From Collinsella stercoris DSM 13279 (GTDB taxonomy: Bacteria; Actinomycetota; Coriobacteriia; Coriobacteriales; Coriobacteriaceae), in contig NZ_CP085935.1 in NCBI RefSeq assembly GCF_020735465.1, forward strand, positions 1,612,001 through 1,676,000: a stretch of 64,000 nucleotides of DNA, in the 5' to 3' direction. The position numbers and the translations under genes were made by a program. Below, piece by piece: positions 42,774-51,294 of the stretch (positions within the stretch are counted from its first letter, which is position 1; each line of letters opens with the position of its first letter). The notes beneath the pieces were generated by a model. The model ran no database searches. It worked only from the letters and a program-made list of their open reading frames with translations, and was not told the origin of the DNA.

Positions 42774-44204
42774 CTACTTGGCGTTTGCCTGATCGAGTTC
42801 CTTCTTGCTAAAGCCGAAGAGATACGTGCACACAGCTGCGACGACCAGGGAAATGAGGCTCGCGATAATACCCTGGATGAAATTGGCGTTGGTGCCGCCC
42901 ACATAGCTCAGGACGGACAGGAAGTTCGCAGAGGTGAGGACGTACTGGGTGAGATTGGCGATACCAGCATACGCACCGCCGACAAAGCTACCGACCATCA
43001 AAGCGCCGAAACAGCGCACGTGAGACAGGCAGATGCCATAGAGCACAGGCTCGGTAACGCCGCCCAAGATACCGGATACGAAGGCGCCGAAGGCGTTGCC
43101 GCGCTCCGCCTTACCTTTGAGTCGAAGAGCCGCACCGAGGGCGACGCCGAAGCATGCCCACGTGGCGAAGCTACCCGCGAGCATGACACCGGTCATCTCG
43201 CCAGTCTCGAAGAACGAGGCCATCATGGGCATCATAAGGGCCAGATGCATACCGCTCATGACGAGGAACTCCCAAAGGGCGGCGATCACGCCGACACCGA
43301 AGAATCCGGTATTCATACCGAACCAGGCAAGGCCGCCGCTGATGGCGTTGCCCACAATCGTACCGAAGGGGGCGAGCAGGCACAGGATGAACGGCGAGGT
43401 GACAAGGAGGCTCAAAATGGGCGTGAACACGGTTGAGAGCATGTCGGGCATGTGCTTACCGACAAACTTATAAACAACAGCGAACAGCGGAACGGACATC
43501 ATGATGGGCAGGACAGTCTGGGCATAGGCGGCAGACGTGTTGCAGGGGATGCCGAAGACGGTAAACGCCTTACCCCCGGCGATGATTGCGGCGAAATCCG
43601 GCGACATGAGGACGCAGCCGATAAATCCGCCGAGCATACCGTTGATGCCAAGTTGCTTCGCCGCGTTGACGCCCGCGAGGATAGGCATGAAGTACAGGGC
43701 AGCATCGTAGATGAAGTCGAAGAGCACGTAGATGTCGCTCTCCGCGGGGTACAGGCTCAGGAGCTGCGGACCGCACAGGGCATTGATCGCATTTGCGAGA
43801 CCGCCCGTGAGCAGCACCGGGATCATCGGGGTCATGCAGCCCGCCATGTAACCGACGACGTTCTTCAGGATCTGCATGGGCGTAAGCTTCTTCTTGCTAA
43901 CAAGCTCGACGTCGGCGGCGGCAGCCTCGGCGTCCTCAACCGCCTCGAGCTCGTTGACGTTGGCAAGTGAGCAGAACTCCGCGTACACCCTGGGCACGTT
44001 CGTCCCCACGATGATCTGATACTGCTGACCGCCGTGGACAATGCCCATCACGCCGTCAACGGCCTTGACTTCGTCATCGTCGATGCTGGACTCGTCCTTG
44101 AGCACAAGGCGGAGCCTCGTCATGCAGTGGGTCGCCGAAGTCACGTTCTTCGGGCCGCCCACCGCCTTGAGGATATCCTCGGCGATACGCTTGTTATCTG
44201 CCAT
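42774..44204 (-). CDS. PTS transporter subunit EIIBC, beta-glucoside type (system 2)
   Basis: A 476-residue importer and phosphorylator of beta-glucosides. IIB phosphocysteine is C27 in ATHCMTRLRL. A linker rich in Ala/Glu/Val (about 83-100) leads to the IIC domain, with GGFIGCVLMSPDF and LGGVTEPVLYGI. No IIA domain is present. It is the last gene of the operon (GH1, chbG, GH1, PTS), 66 bases after the 6-phospho-glucosidase gene. Start at 44204 follows GGAAA, a weak but acceptable site. Confidence 0.92.
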   Translation of the reverse strand: MADNKRIAEDILKAVGGPKNVTSATHCMTRLRLVLKDESSIDDDEVKAVDGVMGIVHGGQQYQIIVGTNVPRVYAEFCSLANVNELEAVEDAEAAAADVELVSKKKLTPMQILKNVVGYMAGCMTPMIPVLLTGGLANAINALCGPQLLSLYPAESDIYVLFDFIYDAALYFMPILAGVNAAKQLGINGMLGGFIGCVLMSPDFAAIIAGGKAFTVFGIPCNTSAAYAQTVLPIMMSVPLFAVVYKFVGKHMPDMLSTVFTPILSLLVTSPFILCLLAPFGTIVGNAISGGLAWFGMNTGFFGVGVIAALWEFLVMSGMHLALMMPMMASFFETGEMTGVMLAGSFATWACFGVALGAALRLKGKAERGNAFGAFVSGILGGVTEPVLYGICLSHVRCFGALMVGSFVGGAYAGIANLTQYVLTSANFLSVLSYVGGTNANFIQGIIASLISLVVAAVCTYLFGFSKKELDQANAK

Positions 44205-44270
44205 GGTATTTCCTTTCCCGTTTCTTTCTATCCCCCATCGGCGACTTCGCGCCAACCGGAAAACCTGCGT

Positions 44271-45656
44271 TTATTCGGGCAGCTGATTGCCCGCGATGAC
44301 CTTCTGATACCAATAGAAGCTGTCCTTGCGAATCCGGTCGCAAGTCCTGATGTCGTCATCGGTGCGATCCACGTATACAAGGCCATAGCGCTTGGCGAAG
44401 CCCTGATGACTGGAGACCACATCGACAAAGCTCCACGGACAATACCCAAAGATGGGATAACCCTGCTCGATAAGCTCGCCGACCTGGGCGATATGCGCGG
44501 AGAGATAGGCGATGCGCTGCTCGTCGTGAATCGCGCCGGACTCATCGGGCTCCTCGCTCAAAGCCATGCCGTTCTCGGTGATGATCATGGGCAGGCCGTA
44601 GCGGTCATGCACCTTGCGCATGCCGATCGACAGCCCGATGGGGTCGAGGCCGTTGGGCATCCACTCGGTCTTCTCGAGCCTCGGGTTGTCGCAGAGGACG
44701 AAGTCGCCCGCGCCCCAAGGCGGGAAGCCACCGAATACGATGGGCTCGGTGCGCTCCTTGACGCAGCTGCTGGAGTAATAGTTGATGCCGATGAAATCGG
44801 GCGTCGACCCGTGCAGGACCGCATCGTCCTCGGGCTCGACCGCGGGATAGAACCCCTCGCGCTTGAGATAGCTCGCCGCATACGGGGAATACGATCCACG
44901 CACGCTCATGTCGAGCATGTAGAACTGCTCCATCTCCTCGGCATTGAGCGCCGCCATCACATCTGCAGGCGAGCTGCTGAGCGGATAGGTCACCTGGATG
45001 GCACAGACCGGCCCGATCTTCGCCTCGGGATCGATTGAGTGCAAAAGCTCGAAAGCACGGTGCTCTGCGAGAGACATGTGGTAACTCATCTGATAGGTAT
45101 TGCCCTGATGTCTCTTGGGGTCGGTCTCGGTATCCCCGGTGTTCACCGACGACGCCGTCGCGATAAGCTGCTCGTTGATAGTCGCCCACAGCTTTACACG
45201 GCCCTTAAAGTGCCTAAAGCAGACCTCGGCGTAGCGGGCGAAGGCATCGATCATCCTGCGATCTAACCATCCGCCGAACTCGTCGACGAGTGCTTGGGGG
45301 CACTCGAAGTGATACAGCGTCGCAAAGGGCTCGATGCCCTTTTCCAGAAGGTAATCGATCAGACCGTCGTAGAACGCCAGGGCTTCGGGATTCGGCTCGC
45401 AAGTCGCACCGGGCATAATGCGACACCACGAGAAGCTCATGCGGTACGTCTTGAGTCCGAGTTCGGCCATGAGGTCGACATCCTCTTTCCAGCGATGGTA
45501 GTGGTCGGACGCCACGCTGCCATCTGTGATTCCGGGGATGCCGAAGCCGCGATCGGTCGTCGACTTGCCTCGGCCGCCCTCCCCCCAGGCACCCTCTACC
45601 TGAAATGCGCTCGTCGACGCACCCCATAGGAATCCATCGGGAAACCTGTTTGCCAT
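44271..45656 (-). CDS. GH1 6-phospho-beta-glucosidase
   Basis: A 461-residue GH1 enzyme that hydrolyses the phosphorylated glucoside delivered by the PTS encoded next. Acid/base is E162 in TINEQ and the nucleophile is E361 in ITENGM. The loop VVSSHQGFAKRYGLVYVD carries the Ser, Lys and Tyr that bind the 6-phosphate in this subfamily. The second GH1 protein of the operon lacks this loop. Start at 45656 follows AAGGTGG. It is 17 bases from chbG. Confidence 0.92.
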   Translation of the reverse strand: MANRFPDGFLWGASTSAFQVEGAWGEGGRGKSTTDRGFGIPGITDGSVASDHYHRWKEDVDLMAELGLKTYRMSFSWCRIMPGATCEPNPEALAFYDGLIDYLLEKGIEPFATLYHFECPQALVDEFGGWLDRRMIDAFARYAEVCFRHFKGRVKLWATINEQLIATASSVNTGDTETDPKRHQGNTYQMSYHMSLAEHRAFELLHSIDPEAKIGPVCAIQVTYPLSSSPADVMAALNAEEMEQFYMLDMSVRGSYSPYAASYLKREGFYPAVEPEDDAVLHGSTPDFIGINYYSSSCVKERTEPIVFGGFPPWGAGDFVLCDNPRLEKTEWMPNGLDPIGLSIGMRKVHDRYGLPMIITENGMALSEEPDESGAIHDEQRIAYLSAHIAQVGELIEQGYPIFGYCPWSFVDVVSSHQGFAKRYGLVYVDRTDDDIRTCDRIRKDSFYWYQKVIAGNQLPE

Positions 45657-45673
45657 ACTTGCCACCTTTCTTC

Positions 45674-46441
45674 TTAGTTCAAATCGTCGTATGTCACCAA
45701 CGCGATGTCCTGACTCACCAGCCATTCACGGGTTGCAGGATCGCAAAGCATCGACGCCTCACGCGCCCGCGCCGTCGTCATGCTCGAGTGGTCCATGAGA
45801 TAGGCATCGATATAACCCGGATGGAACACCATGAGGGTGCACGCGTCGTCGTTCGCATTCTCGACGGCGCCGCGCACCGCCGAGAACGGATCCATCTCAT
45901 AGGCGCGAAAATCTGTGGGCATGTACGCAGCGACACGCGTGCTCTTGAACGTGACCGCCTCCCCCGGCGCGCCCATCGGGAACAGCGGCAGTCCGTGGCG
46001 CTCCGCCACGATCTCCAACCCCTTAAAAAACGCTGGGCTCGCCACCGCATGACCCTCAAAGTAGGAGGGTTCTCTACCCACAAGCGATACGAACTTTCGA
46101 TACTGAGCCTCGATCTCCAAGACGACCTCATCGAGCACCACGAAGTCGATTCCCCGCTTCATGGCGTCCCGATACGCCCCGCTCGGCTTGAACATGCCAT
46201 CCGGTCCACAGAGACTCGGAATGAGCGCAGGGTCGGTAAGCGGCCTGCCGACGCAGATGTTCGTGTGCTGGCCAAGGCACACGTCAAGCCCGTCGAGCAA
46301 TTCGAGGCCGTGGTCCACGGATTCCATGTTGGTCATGACCCCGACTGACCCGACGAGTCCGCCGCGGACCGAATCGACGATGCCGTAGTTGACGCCCCGA
46401 GAGTAGCCAAGGTCGTCGGCGCGTATCAGCAGGCGCCTCAT
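45674..46441 (-). CDS. chbG: ChbG/YdjC-family carbohydrate deacetylase
   Basis: Removes an N-acetyl (or other acetyl) group from an imported oligosaccharide, as ChbG does for chitobiose. The 255-residue protein has the N-terminal metal site LLIRADDLGYSRGVNYGI. The histidine pairs are in GQHTNI and EGHAVASP, and there is a late FHPGYID. Its ATG overlaps the stop of the upstream GH1 gene by four bases (ATGA), showing translational coupling. In this setting it would prepare acetylated beta-disaccharides for the GH1 enzymes. Confidence 0.88.
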   Translation of the reverse strand: MRRLLIRADDLGYSRGVNYGIVDSVRGGLVGSVGVMTNMESVDHGLELLDGLDVCLGQHTNICVGRPLTDPALIPSLCGPDGMFKPSGAYRDAMKRGIDFVVLDEVVLEIEAQYRKFVSLVGREPSYFEGHAVASPAFFKGLEIVAERHGLPLFPMGAPGEAVTFKSTRVAAYMPTDFRAYEMDPFSAVRGAVENANDDACTLMVFHPGYIDAYLMDHSSMTTARAREASMLCDPATREWLVSQDIALVTYDDLN

Positions 46442-47712
46442 CGGGCATCACCGATCTCGACGCAGGCACCGTTACAGCGCGCTATGCTTCCCAGGTGTGT
46501 AGCGCTTGGCTTTACGGTGCGGCGTTGTGTCTCGCGGTCGACGGAGATGATCCCGTACTTCGGGCCATACCCGAAAACCCACTCGAAATTGTCAAACGCG
46601 GACCAGCAGGTGTATCCCAAGACCGGGATACCGTCGCGGACGCAACGCCCCACACCGGCGACAGCTCGATCCAAAAAGCGCTCTCTCTGCTCGTCGTCCT
46701 CGGAAGCTATACCGTTTTCGGTCACGAACAGAGGCGTGCCCGACTGGTCCCAAGCAGCTCGCAGGCTCTCCTCGATTGCCTCGGGATAAAACTCCTCATC
46801 GCGCTGGGTGAGCTCCACGCCGGCAGGCGGGTCAACCGGGCCATCCGCGCCGTACCACGAGCGCGAGTACGTCTGGATACCCACGAAATCATCGCCTGCG
46901 GAAGCACGGTAAAAGCGATCGCAAATCTCCTCGCGGGCAGCTGCGGCGCGCCCCTCGCCACCGGGAGCCGCCTTAAAGGGACTTCCCACGAGCGTCCAAC
47001 CTGCCGGGAGATCGGGACGGATTGCATGCACGGCGTCGACGGCGGCCTTGTGAGCGGCGAGCTTCACATCGAACACCCGCTCGGTGGCTGCGAACTGGAA
47101 CTGGGCCAGGAATGCCGGCTCGACTCCCAACGCCTTGGCAACGCTGCGGAACATGGGGTCCTCGGCACGATCAGAGGCGTTGCGCGACGTGGCCCCGACA
47201 TCAGCCAAGAGCCATGCCAGGTTTGGCTCGTTCATGGTGCATGCGTAGTCCATCAAATCGCCCATCTCCTCGACCACACGCGCGCAGTACCGCGCGAAAA
47301 GGGAGGGAGTCTCGGGCGACTCCCAGCCGCCTTGGGCGAGCAGCCAGATCGGCGACGTGAAATGATGGAGTGTGACGATCGTCTTGAGACCGTTGTCACG
47401 GCAGCACTGGAGCACTTCGCGATAGTGCGCGAGCTCTGCTTTGGAGAACAAGCCGCGCGCCGGCTCGATGCGCGACCACTCGACACTCAAACGGTAGGAC
47501 GTGAGGCCAAGAGATGCGATAAGGGCGATATCCTCGCGGAAACGATGGTAGTGGTCCATCGCGTCGCCGGAAGGCTCCATGAACGCCGTGTCCTCAACAT
47601 TCTCGAACAGCCACGTGTCGCTGTTCACGTTGTTGCCTTCAACCTGGTGCGCAGCGGTCGCGACGCCCCAGAGAAACGTCTCGGGAAATACCGAAGTCGA
47701 CTGATATGCCAT
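46438..47712 (-). CDS. GH1 beta-glucosidase (non-phospho type)
   Basis: A 424-residue GH1 enzyme with acid/base E162 in TMNEPN and nucleophile in FVTENGI. The C-terminal WSAFDNFEWVFGYGPKYGIISVD has the Glu-Trp pair that recognises an unphosphorylated glucose 4/6-hydroxyl. It therefore differs from the phospho-specific enzyme later in the operon. No signal peptide is seen. It is the first gene of the minus-strand operon facing the RpiR regulator, with AAAGGGAGAT upstream of the start. Confidence 0.9.
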   Translation of the reverse strand: MAYQSTSVFPETFLWGVATAAHQVEGNNVNSDTWLFENVEDTAFMEPSGDAMDHYHRFREDIALIASLGLTSYRLSVEWSRIEPARGLFSKAELAHYREVLQCCRDNGLKTIVTLHHFTSPIWLLAQGGWESPETPSLFARYCARVVEEMGDLMDYACTMNEPNLAWLLADVGATSRNASDRAEDPMFRSVAKALGVEPAFLAQFQFAATERVFDVKLAAHKAAVDAVHAIRPDLPAGWTLVGSPFKAAPGGEGRAAAAREEICDRFYRASAGDDFVGIQTYSRSWYGADGPVDPPAGVELTQRDEEFYPEAIEESLRAAWDQSGTPLFVTENGIASEDDEQRERFLDRAVAGVGRCVRDGIPVLGYTCWSAFDNFEWVFGYGPKYGIISVDRETQRRTVKPSATHLGSIARCNGACVEIGDAR

Positions 47713-47801
47713 GCAATCTCCCTTTCATGTATCCGCATCCGGGCTTAATCGCCCGGCTCCTGTTACCATTGAGTACAACACGAGTGCGCAAGGTTTTGCG
47801 T

Positions 47802-47832
47802 TCCATCCTGGACACCGATGTTTCAGGATGGA
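47802..47832. promoter_or_regulatory. Inverted-repeat operator in the GH1/rpiR divergent promoter, site 1
   Basis: TCCATCCTG (47802-47810) and CAGGATGGA (47824-47832) are perfect 9-base arms separated by 13 bases, between the GH1 operon and rpiR. Confidence 0.6.
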
Positions 47833-47839
47833 GACACGG

Positions 47840-47856
47840 GTTTCAGGATATGAAAC
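47840..47856. promoter_or_regulatory. Inverted-repeat operator in the GH1/rpiR divergent promoter, site 2
   Basis: GTTTCA-ggata-TGAAAC is a perfect palindrome 46 bases before the rpiR start. TTTCAGGAT also appears in the right arm of site 1, suggesting related half-sites for the RpiR protein. Confidence 0.6.
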
Positions 47857-47901
47857 CTGCTGGTATGTAATGGTATTGAGACGTCTGATGGGAGTGAACC
47901 C

Positions 47902-48753
47902 TTGAATTCTGCCAACCCGATGGGCTCTGTTGGGGAAAAGCTCCTCAGCTATATAGACACCAGCATGCAGCGCGACAACAACTATCAGATAGCCGTCAAG
48001 ATGTTGGAAAACTACGATGCGCTCAAGGACATGTCCATCGCGCAGATCGCCGATATGTGCTACGTCTCGAAGGCTTCCGTCTCGCGTTTTTGCCGATTCT
48101 TAGGCTACGAGAGCTTCAAAGAGATGCATGACGCGCTCGGAATCGACTATCCCATCAGCTACGACTACTCCCAGCGTTTCTTTTGCAATCTCACCGCGGA
48201 CCCACATGCGGCGTTTCTCGATTATGCGAGGGAGGCTCAACAAAACATCGCCGCGACTATCTCCGAGAAAAACCTAGCCGAGCTTCCGAAAATCGCCTAT
48301 GCGATTCATAATTGCTGCCGAGTCGCGTTCTTCTCACATCATTTTCTTTGGGATACCGGACGATACCTTCAGAACAAGCTGTTTTCCATGGGAAAGGTCA
48401 TGGACCTGCACCTGGATCAAGCCTCCCAACTTGCGTGCGCCCGGTCCCTCCAGTCCGAGGACCTGGCAATCATCTGCAGCGTTGGGGGCAGTTATCCCAT
48501 GCGATATGTCGATGTCTGCAACAGCATCAGGGATAGCAAGTGCTCCGTGTTAGCAATAACGCAAAACACCTCGAACCCTTATTGGAATCAAGCTACCTTC
48601 ATCATGCAGTGCGGCGAGTCTAATGCCAACGACACGGGCAAATACGGGGCGCTCGCGGCAATTGACCTCGTTGTTCAGCAGTATCTGCTCCAATATGGAA
48701 GCGATGCCTTCCCGGGTGCATCCGATTTCGCACAGCAACACGACATGGTATAA
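47902..48753 (+). CDS. RpiR/MurR-family transcriptional regulator
   Basis: A 283-residue regulator with an N-terminal helix-turn-helix (MSIAQIADMCYVSKASVSRFCRFLGYESFKEMH, about residues 44-76). The C-terminal SIS sugar-phosphate-binding domain is about 110-250. It is divergent from the GH1/ChbG/PTS operon and is its probable regulator, through the inverted repeats at 47802-47856. TTG at 47902 is taken as start because GGGAG lies at a good distance. An ATG six codons later is the alternative. Confidence 0.87.
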   Translation: MNSANPMGSVGEKLLSYIDTSMQRDNNYQIAVKMLENYDALKDMSIAQIADMCYVSKASVSRFCRFLGYESFKEMHDALGIDYPISYDYSQRFFCNLTADPHAAFLDYAREAQQNIAATISEKNLAELPKIAYAIHNCCRVAFFSHHFLWDTGRYLQNKLFSMGKVMDLHLDQASQLACARSLQSEDLAIICSVGGSYPMRYVDVCNSIRDSKCSVLAITQNTSNPYWNQATFIMQCGESNANDTGKYGALAAIDLVVQQYLLQYGSDAFPGASDFAQQHDMV

Positions 48754-48795
48754 GGGAGCTTGCATCGAAACGCCACCTTCAAAGCAGTCAAAATA

Positions 48796-48938
48796 CAAAG
48801 TGTAAATTTTGGGGGAGGTTTTAACCTCTTTGAGGCACTGTGCTTCGGATGTGGTTGGTAAAACCGCAGGTCGCGCATATCTGAAGAACGAACGAGCGCT
48901 TGAAAACTCGGTAAACCTCCCCCAAAATTTACACTTTG
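48796..48938 (+). repeat. 143-bp palindromic element with perfect 26-bp arms (element 2)
   Basis: Arms at 48796-48821 and 48913-48938 are perfect 26-base inverted repeats. The interior holds AAAACCGCAGGTC 38 bases from the 5' arm, the same motif and position as in the element at 1699-1840. It can also pair internally: CTTCGGAT with ATCTGAAG (one G-U pair) encloses a GTGGTT/AACCGC hairpin. It lies between converging rpiR and luxS, where it could also act as a bidirectional terminator. Open frames on both strands across it are palindrome by-products. Confidence 0.75.
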
Positions 48939-49028
48939 CCCCTGCGGGCTGCAAAGGCCCAGCCGATTTTGGCAATCCAAGCGCTTTTCGTCATTTACGC
49001 GACTCCGATGGCGATGCGATCGGACGCG

Positions 49029-49514
49029 CTAGCCCTGGTAATTCAGGTGCTTTTCGTCGATGTCGGTGAGATCGCGCTCGAGATACCGACGCGCAAGCCA
49101 TTTCGCCATGGGAAGGTTTTGGTCGAGGTAGTTGCCGCACTCCTCAGGCACCGCACCGGGGATCTCCCCCTCGAATTCGGCGACGAACCCGAAGAGCTCG
49201 CGCACGAGCGGCAGGATCTCTGCACTCGCGACCTCGCCGAACACGACGAGGTAAAACCCCGTCCGGCAACCCATGGGGCCAAAATAGACGATGCGGCTCG
49301 ACCACTCGACATGGTTGCGCAGGAACGTGGCTCCCAAGTGCTCGATGGTGTGGCACTCAGCGGTGTTCATGACGGGTTCTTTATTCGGAGCGGTCAGGCG
49401 CAGGTCAAACGTGGTGACCGCCGCGCCCGTCACGGGGTCGCGGTCAAGGCGACTTACATACACGCCAGGCTCAAGCAGCAGGTGGTCGACGGAAAAGCTG
49501 GCGATGCGCTCCAT
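49029..49514 (-). CDS. luxS: S-ribosylhomocysteine lyase
   Basis: Converts S-ribosylhomocysteine to homocysteine and the AI-2 precursor DPD. The 161-residue protein has the metal-site HTIEH (H55, H59; catalytic E58), the catalytic cysteine in MGCRTGFY (C83) and the third metal ligand in EECGNY (C126). Length and motifs are standard. An MTA/SAH nucleosidase-like gene, the preceding enzyme of the pathway, begins at the window's right end (63735). GGGGCGCCC is the only upstream purine-rich stretch, so the binding site is weak. Confidence 0.96.
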   Translation of the reverse strand: MERIASFSVDHLLLEPGVYVSRLDRDPVTGAAVTTFDLRLTAPNKEPVMNTAECHTIEHLGATFLRNHVEWSSRIVYFGPMGCRTGFYLVVFGEVASAEILPLVRELFGFVAEFEGEIPGAVPEECGNYLDQNLPMAKWLARRYLERDLTDIDEKHLNYQG

Positions 49515-49626
49515 GGGCGCCCCTTTCGTGTGGCCGCGCGCGACATGAAAGCCGTGCGACGCGCGCGGTTAAGACTCATTCGATACGCGCGCTGAATGCC
49601 GCGCCCCCTTAGTATACGTACGCCAT

Positions 49627-49661
49627 CTTTTAACTTCTTTTGCTTCTTTTAACTTCTTTTG
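49627..49661. repeat. 19-bp-spaced pyrimidine-rich direct repeat
   Basis: CTTTTAACTTCTTTTG occurs at 49627-49642 and 49646-49661 and is followed by a third partial copy. The tract lies between luxS and the kinase gene. It may be a low-complexity slippage tract upstream of luxS. Confidence 0.6.
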
Positions 49662-49712
49662 CAAGCTTTCACTTCTTTTAATAGACGAGGCGCCTCGGGC
49701 CCGATCGCGCCC

Positions 49713-51203
49713 CTAACGCACGTACGTCATCGTCGCGTGCACGGCGTGACGCCAGCCGGCGATGCGAGCCGCACGATCGGCTTCGTCCATCGCGGGGGCG
49801 ACCACACCGCGGGCACCATAGGTGTTCACCACGTCGCGCCCGTACAGCCCCAACGCGATTCCGCAGGTCCACGCGGCGCCGAGGCCGCTCATCTCGTCAT
49901 TGCTCGCAATGCGGACAGGCGCGCCAATCAAGTCGCTCTCGAATTGCATGAGGTAGGCATCGCGCGTGGGGCCGCCGTCGACGCGCAACTCGGAGAGCGC
50001 GGCGCCGCAATCCTCACTCATGGCGTCGATCACGTCGAAGATCTGGAAGGCGATCGACTCGTCGGCAGCCTTGACGAACTCGGCTCTACCTGTCGTCCGC
50101 GTCATGCCGAACACGCAACCCTCCGCCTCAGCACACCAATGCGGGGCACCCAACCCCGTGAACGCGGGCACGAAGTACACACGACTCTCCGGATTTGCCG
50201 CAAGGCAGAGGTCCGTGACCTCGTCGGGATTCGCGATGAGCTCGAGGTCGTCGCGCAGCCACGTCTTGACGGCGCCGGCATAGGTCACATTGCCCTCAAG
50301 CACATACTCGGCGACCCCGCCCATGCGCCAGGCAAGCGAACTCGACAGGCCATGCGAACTCGGGACAAACCGGGTGCCCACGTTCATCATCACCGATGAG
50401 CCGGTGCCGAGTGTCGCTTTGGCCATGCCCCGCTCGAAACATCCCTGCGCGAACAGCGCCGCGTGCGAGTCTCCCAACACGCCGTGGATGGGCACGGGCG
50501 CAGGCAGAAAGCCGCCCAAGTCGGTCATTCCAAAGCAGGAGTCGGAATCCGTGACTTCGGGTAGCCAAGCGACATCGATGCCGAACAGCTCGCACACACG
50601 TGGATCCCAAACAAGGTCCTGCAGGTTGAACAGCTGCGTGCGGCTCGCGTTGGAGTAATCACAGCGGAACTCCCGTCCACCGGTGAGCGTCCAGACAACC
50701 CACGCGTCGATGGTCCCCAGGCGAAGGTCGCCGCGCTCCGCCGCCCCGCGGACCTCCGGGACATTCTGGATGATCCACGCCATCTTCGATGCGGGATAGT
50801 ACGGCGAGAGCACCAACCCGGTGCTGTCTCGCACCAGCTCCGCCGCGCCCCCCATCCGCTCGACCCGCTCGCACACGCCCTGCGCGCGGGCGCACTGCCA
50901 AACCACGGCGTCGCACACGGGGGCGCCCGTCCGCGCGTCCCATGCCACCGTGGTCTCTCGTTGGTTCGAAATGCCCACGCCGACGATCTCTGCAGGGTCC
51001 ACGCCGGTCTCCTCGACCACGGCGCGGGCGACCGCGAGCACGTTCTCCGCGATCTCCGCGGGATCATGGCTCACCCAGCCTTCGTCGCTCACGATCTGCT
51101 TGTGTGGGCGGTCCGACCGGTGGATCAAATGCCCGCCCTCATCCACGAGCAGGCCCTTGGTGCCCTGCGTGGACTGGTCGATTCCGATGATGTAGCGACT
51201 CAT
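49713..51203 (-). CDS. FGGY-family carbohydrate kinase (glycerol- or apulose-kinase-like)
   Basis: A 496-residue sugar or polyol kinase. The N-terminal phosphate loop is IIGIDQSTQGTKGLLVD, followed by SNQRETTVAWD and later LGTGSSVMMN, FTGLGAPHW and DGGPTRD. Standard glycerol kinases carry DQGTTSSRA, whereas this has DQSTQGTKG. Its operon partners are a two-subunit transketolase and a fucose-isomerase-like enzyme. A ketose such as D-apulose or a related sugar is therefore a better guess than glycerol. Start at 51203 follows GAAAGGTG. It is the last gene of the operon. Confidence 0.85.
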   Translation of the reverse strand: MSRYIIGIDQSTQGTKGLLVDEGGHLIHRSDRPHKQIVSDEGWVSHDPAEIAENVLAVARAVVEETGVDPAEIVGVGISNQRETTVAWDARTGAPVCDAVVWQCARAQGVCERVERMGGAAELVRDSTGLVLSPYYPASKMAWIIQNVPEVRGAAERGDLRLGTIDAWVVWTLTGGREFRCDYSNASRTQLFNLQDLVWDPRVCELFGIDVAWLPEVTDSDSCFGMTDLGGFLPAPVPIHGVLGDSHAALFAQGCFERGMAKATLGTGSSVMMNVGTRFVPSSHGLSSSLAWRMGGVAEYVLEGNVTYAGAVKTWLRDDLELIANPDEVTDLCLAANPESRVYFVPAFTGLGAPHWCAEAEGCVFGMTRTTGRAEFVKAADESIAFQIFDVIDAMSEDCGAALSELRVDGGPTRDAYLMQFESDLIGAPVRIASNDEMSGLGAAWTCGIALGLYGRDVVNTYGARGVVAPAMDEADRAARIAGWRHAVHATMTYVR

Positions 51204-51294
51204 GTTGCACCTTTCGAAAAAAGGCGGCCGGCGTGCCCGTAAGAGCCCAACCGACCGCCATGACTTCAACGAATGCGTCTACGCGTTGTCCCGG

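Noticed and set aside
48796..48938. Terminal inverted repeats of an IS-derived MITE
   Set aside because: No target duplication flanks it, and the arms differ from those of element 1 although the core is shared. Copies of one MITE would keep the same ends. A structure-conserved element fits better, though mobility is not excluded.
48550..48980. Small minus-strand open frames across the 143-bp element
   Set aside because: They exist because of the palindrome and have no binding site; the element is better described as a structured repeat.
49713..51203. Glycerol kinase (glpK)
   Set aside because: NQRETT-type motifs fit the FGGY family broadly, but the phosphate loop DQSTQGTKG differs from glycerol kinase DQGTTSSR and the operon context points to ketose metabolism. 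No glycerol facilitator or dehydrogenase is near.
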